DNA of 64,000 nt from Malachius bipustulatus (taxonomy: Eukaryota > Arthropoda > Insecta > Coleoptera > Melyridae). The notes below the pieces were generated by a model that did not search any database, was not told the origin of the DNA, and saw nothing but the letters and a program-made list of their open reading frames with translations. Each line of letters opens with the position of its first letter. The first letter of the stretch is position 1. The stretch is from contig OU342638.1 of the NCBI GenBank assembly GCA_910589415.1, positions 38,847,579 through 38,911,578 of the forward strand. The letters run 5' to 3'. The position numbers were made by a program, and so were the translations under genes. Positions 63,379 through 64,000 of the stretch are shown in pieces.

Positions 63379-64000
63379 GTTTTTGGTCGGTTTATGTTTT
63401 TCTTATCTTACGTTTTACGCTAACGCCAACGCCATCTGAAAAAAAAATTAATTTAAATTTGGAGGCGTGTTTTGAAACAAAATATTTGAATCTGTCATAA
63501 TTGACAGTTGTCAAAATTATCGAGCTTCAAATCGCGTCAAATTAAAGTGACATTGCGTCTGGGGGTTTATTGGGAGGAGAAAATTTATTTTTCGTGGTTT
63601 TATGACGTCATTGCGTTATCAGAGAGAGGCTAAAATACAAAAAAAAAAATGTTTTCTTGTGTTTTTTCAGTTAAATTATTCAATTTAATTACGGCCATAA
63701 AGCATCAAAATTTAATGTATCTTTGCCAGACCCTGTTATCGACTAGATCGACTCTTCCTATTTTGTATCTTCTCTATGGTAACTATTGGGTTTTATCGTA
63801 TTACCATAGAGAAGATAAGAAGCGAGAAGTGTTACTATGGTCGAAAATAGGGTTGCGCAAAGAATTATGAATGCGGGTATTATTTTTAATTGATTCGTAA
63901 AGAAAAGTGTAAATGGAATTGATAATATTTAAAAGCCAGAAAAAAGGTGTTTATTTATAATTTTGCGGGGACTGTTTTTACCATTAAAAAAAAAGAAACA
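63379..64000. other. Upstream region of the BTB gene; hairpin at 63766-63817
   Basis: AT-rich DNA with the BTB promoter presumably in its first few hundred bases. A perfect 17-bp inverted repeat, TATCTTCTCTATGGTAA (63766-63782) with its inverse at 63801-63817, has an 18-nt loop. No further Smrter exon is recognised before the window ends. Confidence 0.6.

Overview
The window is a piece of an insect nuclear genome. Genes are split by short GT-AG introns. One gene encodes a DM4/12 protein, a family known from insects and their relatives. The noncoding DNA is AT-rich and scattered with TAGGTACCTA-type words, and mobile DNA includes BEL/Pao, hAT-like and Tc1/mariner-like elements and a LINE tail. 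Order is uncertain; the sequence alone does not settle it.

Layout. 1-2347: a 102-bp tandem array interrupted by a 1.34-kb hAT-like element, probably intronic. 2384-2952: last exons of an unrecognised gene. 3850-5906 (+): complete MKS1, a B9-domain protein of the ciliary transition zone. 5964-6754 (-): DM4/12 protein, 57 bp from the MKS1 stop. 7556-8263 (+): single-exon UTP11 (SSU processome). 8372-17443 (-): an 18-exon carboxypeptidase D (Drosophila silver) of 1,421 residues, with two zinc-competent catalytic domains, a dead third domain and a membrane anchor. Its intron 7 holds a 3-kb satellite array.

From 24515 to beyond the right edge lies the nuclear-receptor corepressor Smrter/NCoR (+). 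Coding exon 1 (24515-24594) joins in phase to exon 2 (57074-57506) across a 32.5-kb intron. That intron holds three things. The first is a dispersed 20-bp motif family (consensus near AAATTTGGGTGCGTTCTGAA) that flips orientation near 29 kb. The second is mobile DNA: a LINE tail, a solo LTR with a perfect 5-bp target duplication, a palindromic Tc1-like MITE, and a head-to-head pair of nearly identical BEL/Pao elements forming a palindrome of about 13 kb. The third is a run of eight GGTGGAAT...ATTCCACC hairpins just upstream of exon 2. Two GC-rich segments in the intron look like alternative promoters. A BTB/zinc-finger gene (62032-63378, -) lies downstream of the last Smrter exon seen; because the Smrter reading frame is unfinished there, it is probably nested in a Smrter intron on the opposite strand.

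The genes do not form one pathway. The left half is a compact cluster of housekeeping, ciliary and secretory-pathway genes; the right half is one large regulatory locus whose introns have collected repeats. No CRISPR, operon or prokaryotic feature is present. The most unusual content is the repeat architecture of the Smrter intron, not a new set of proteins.
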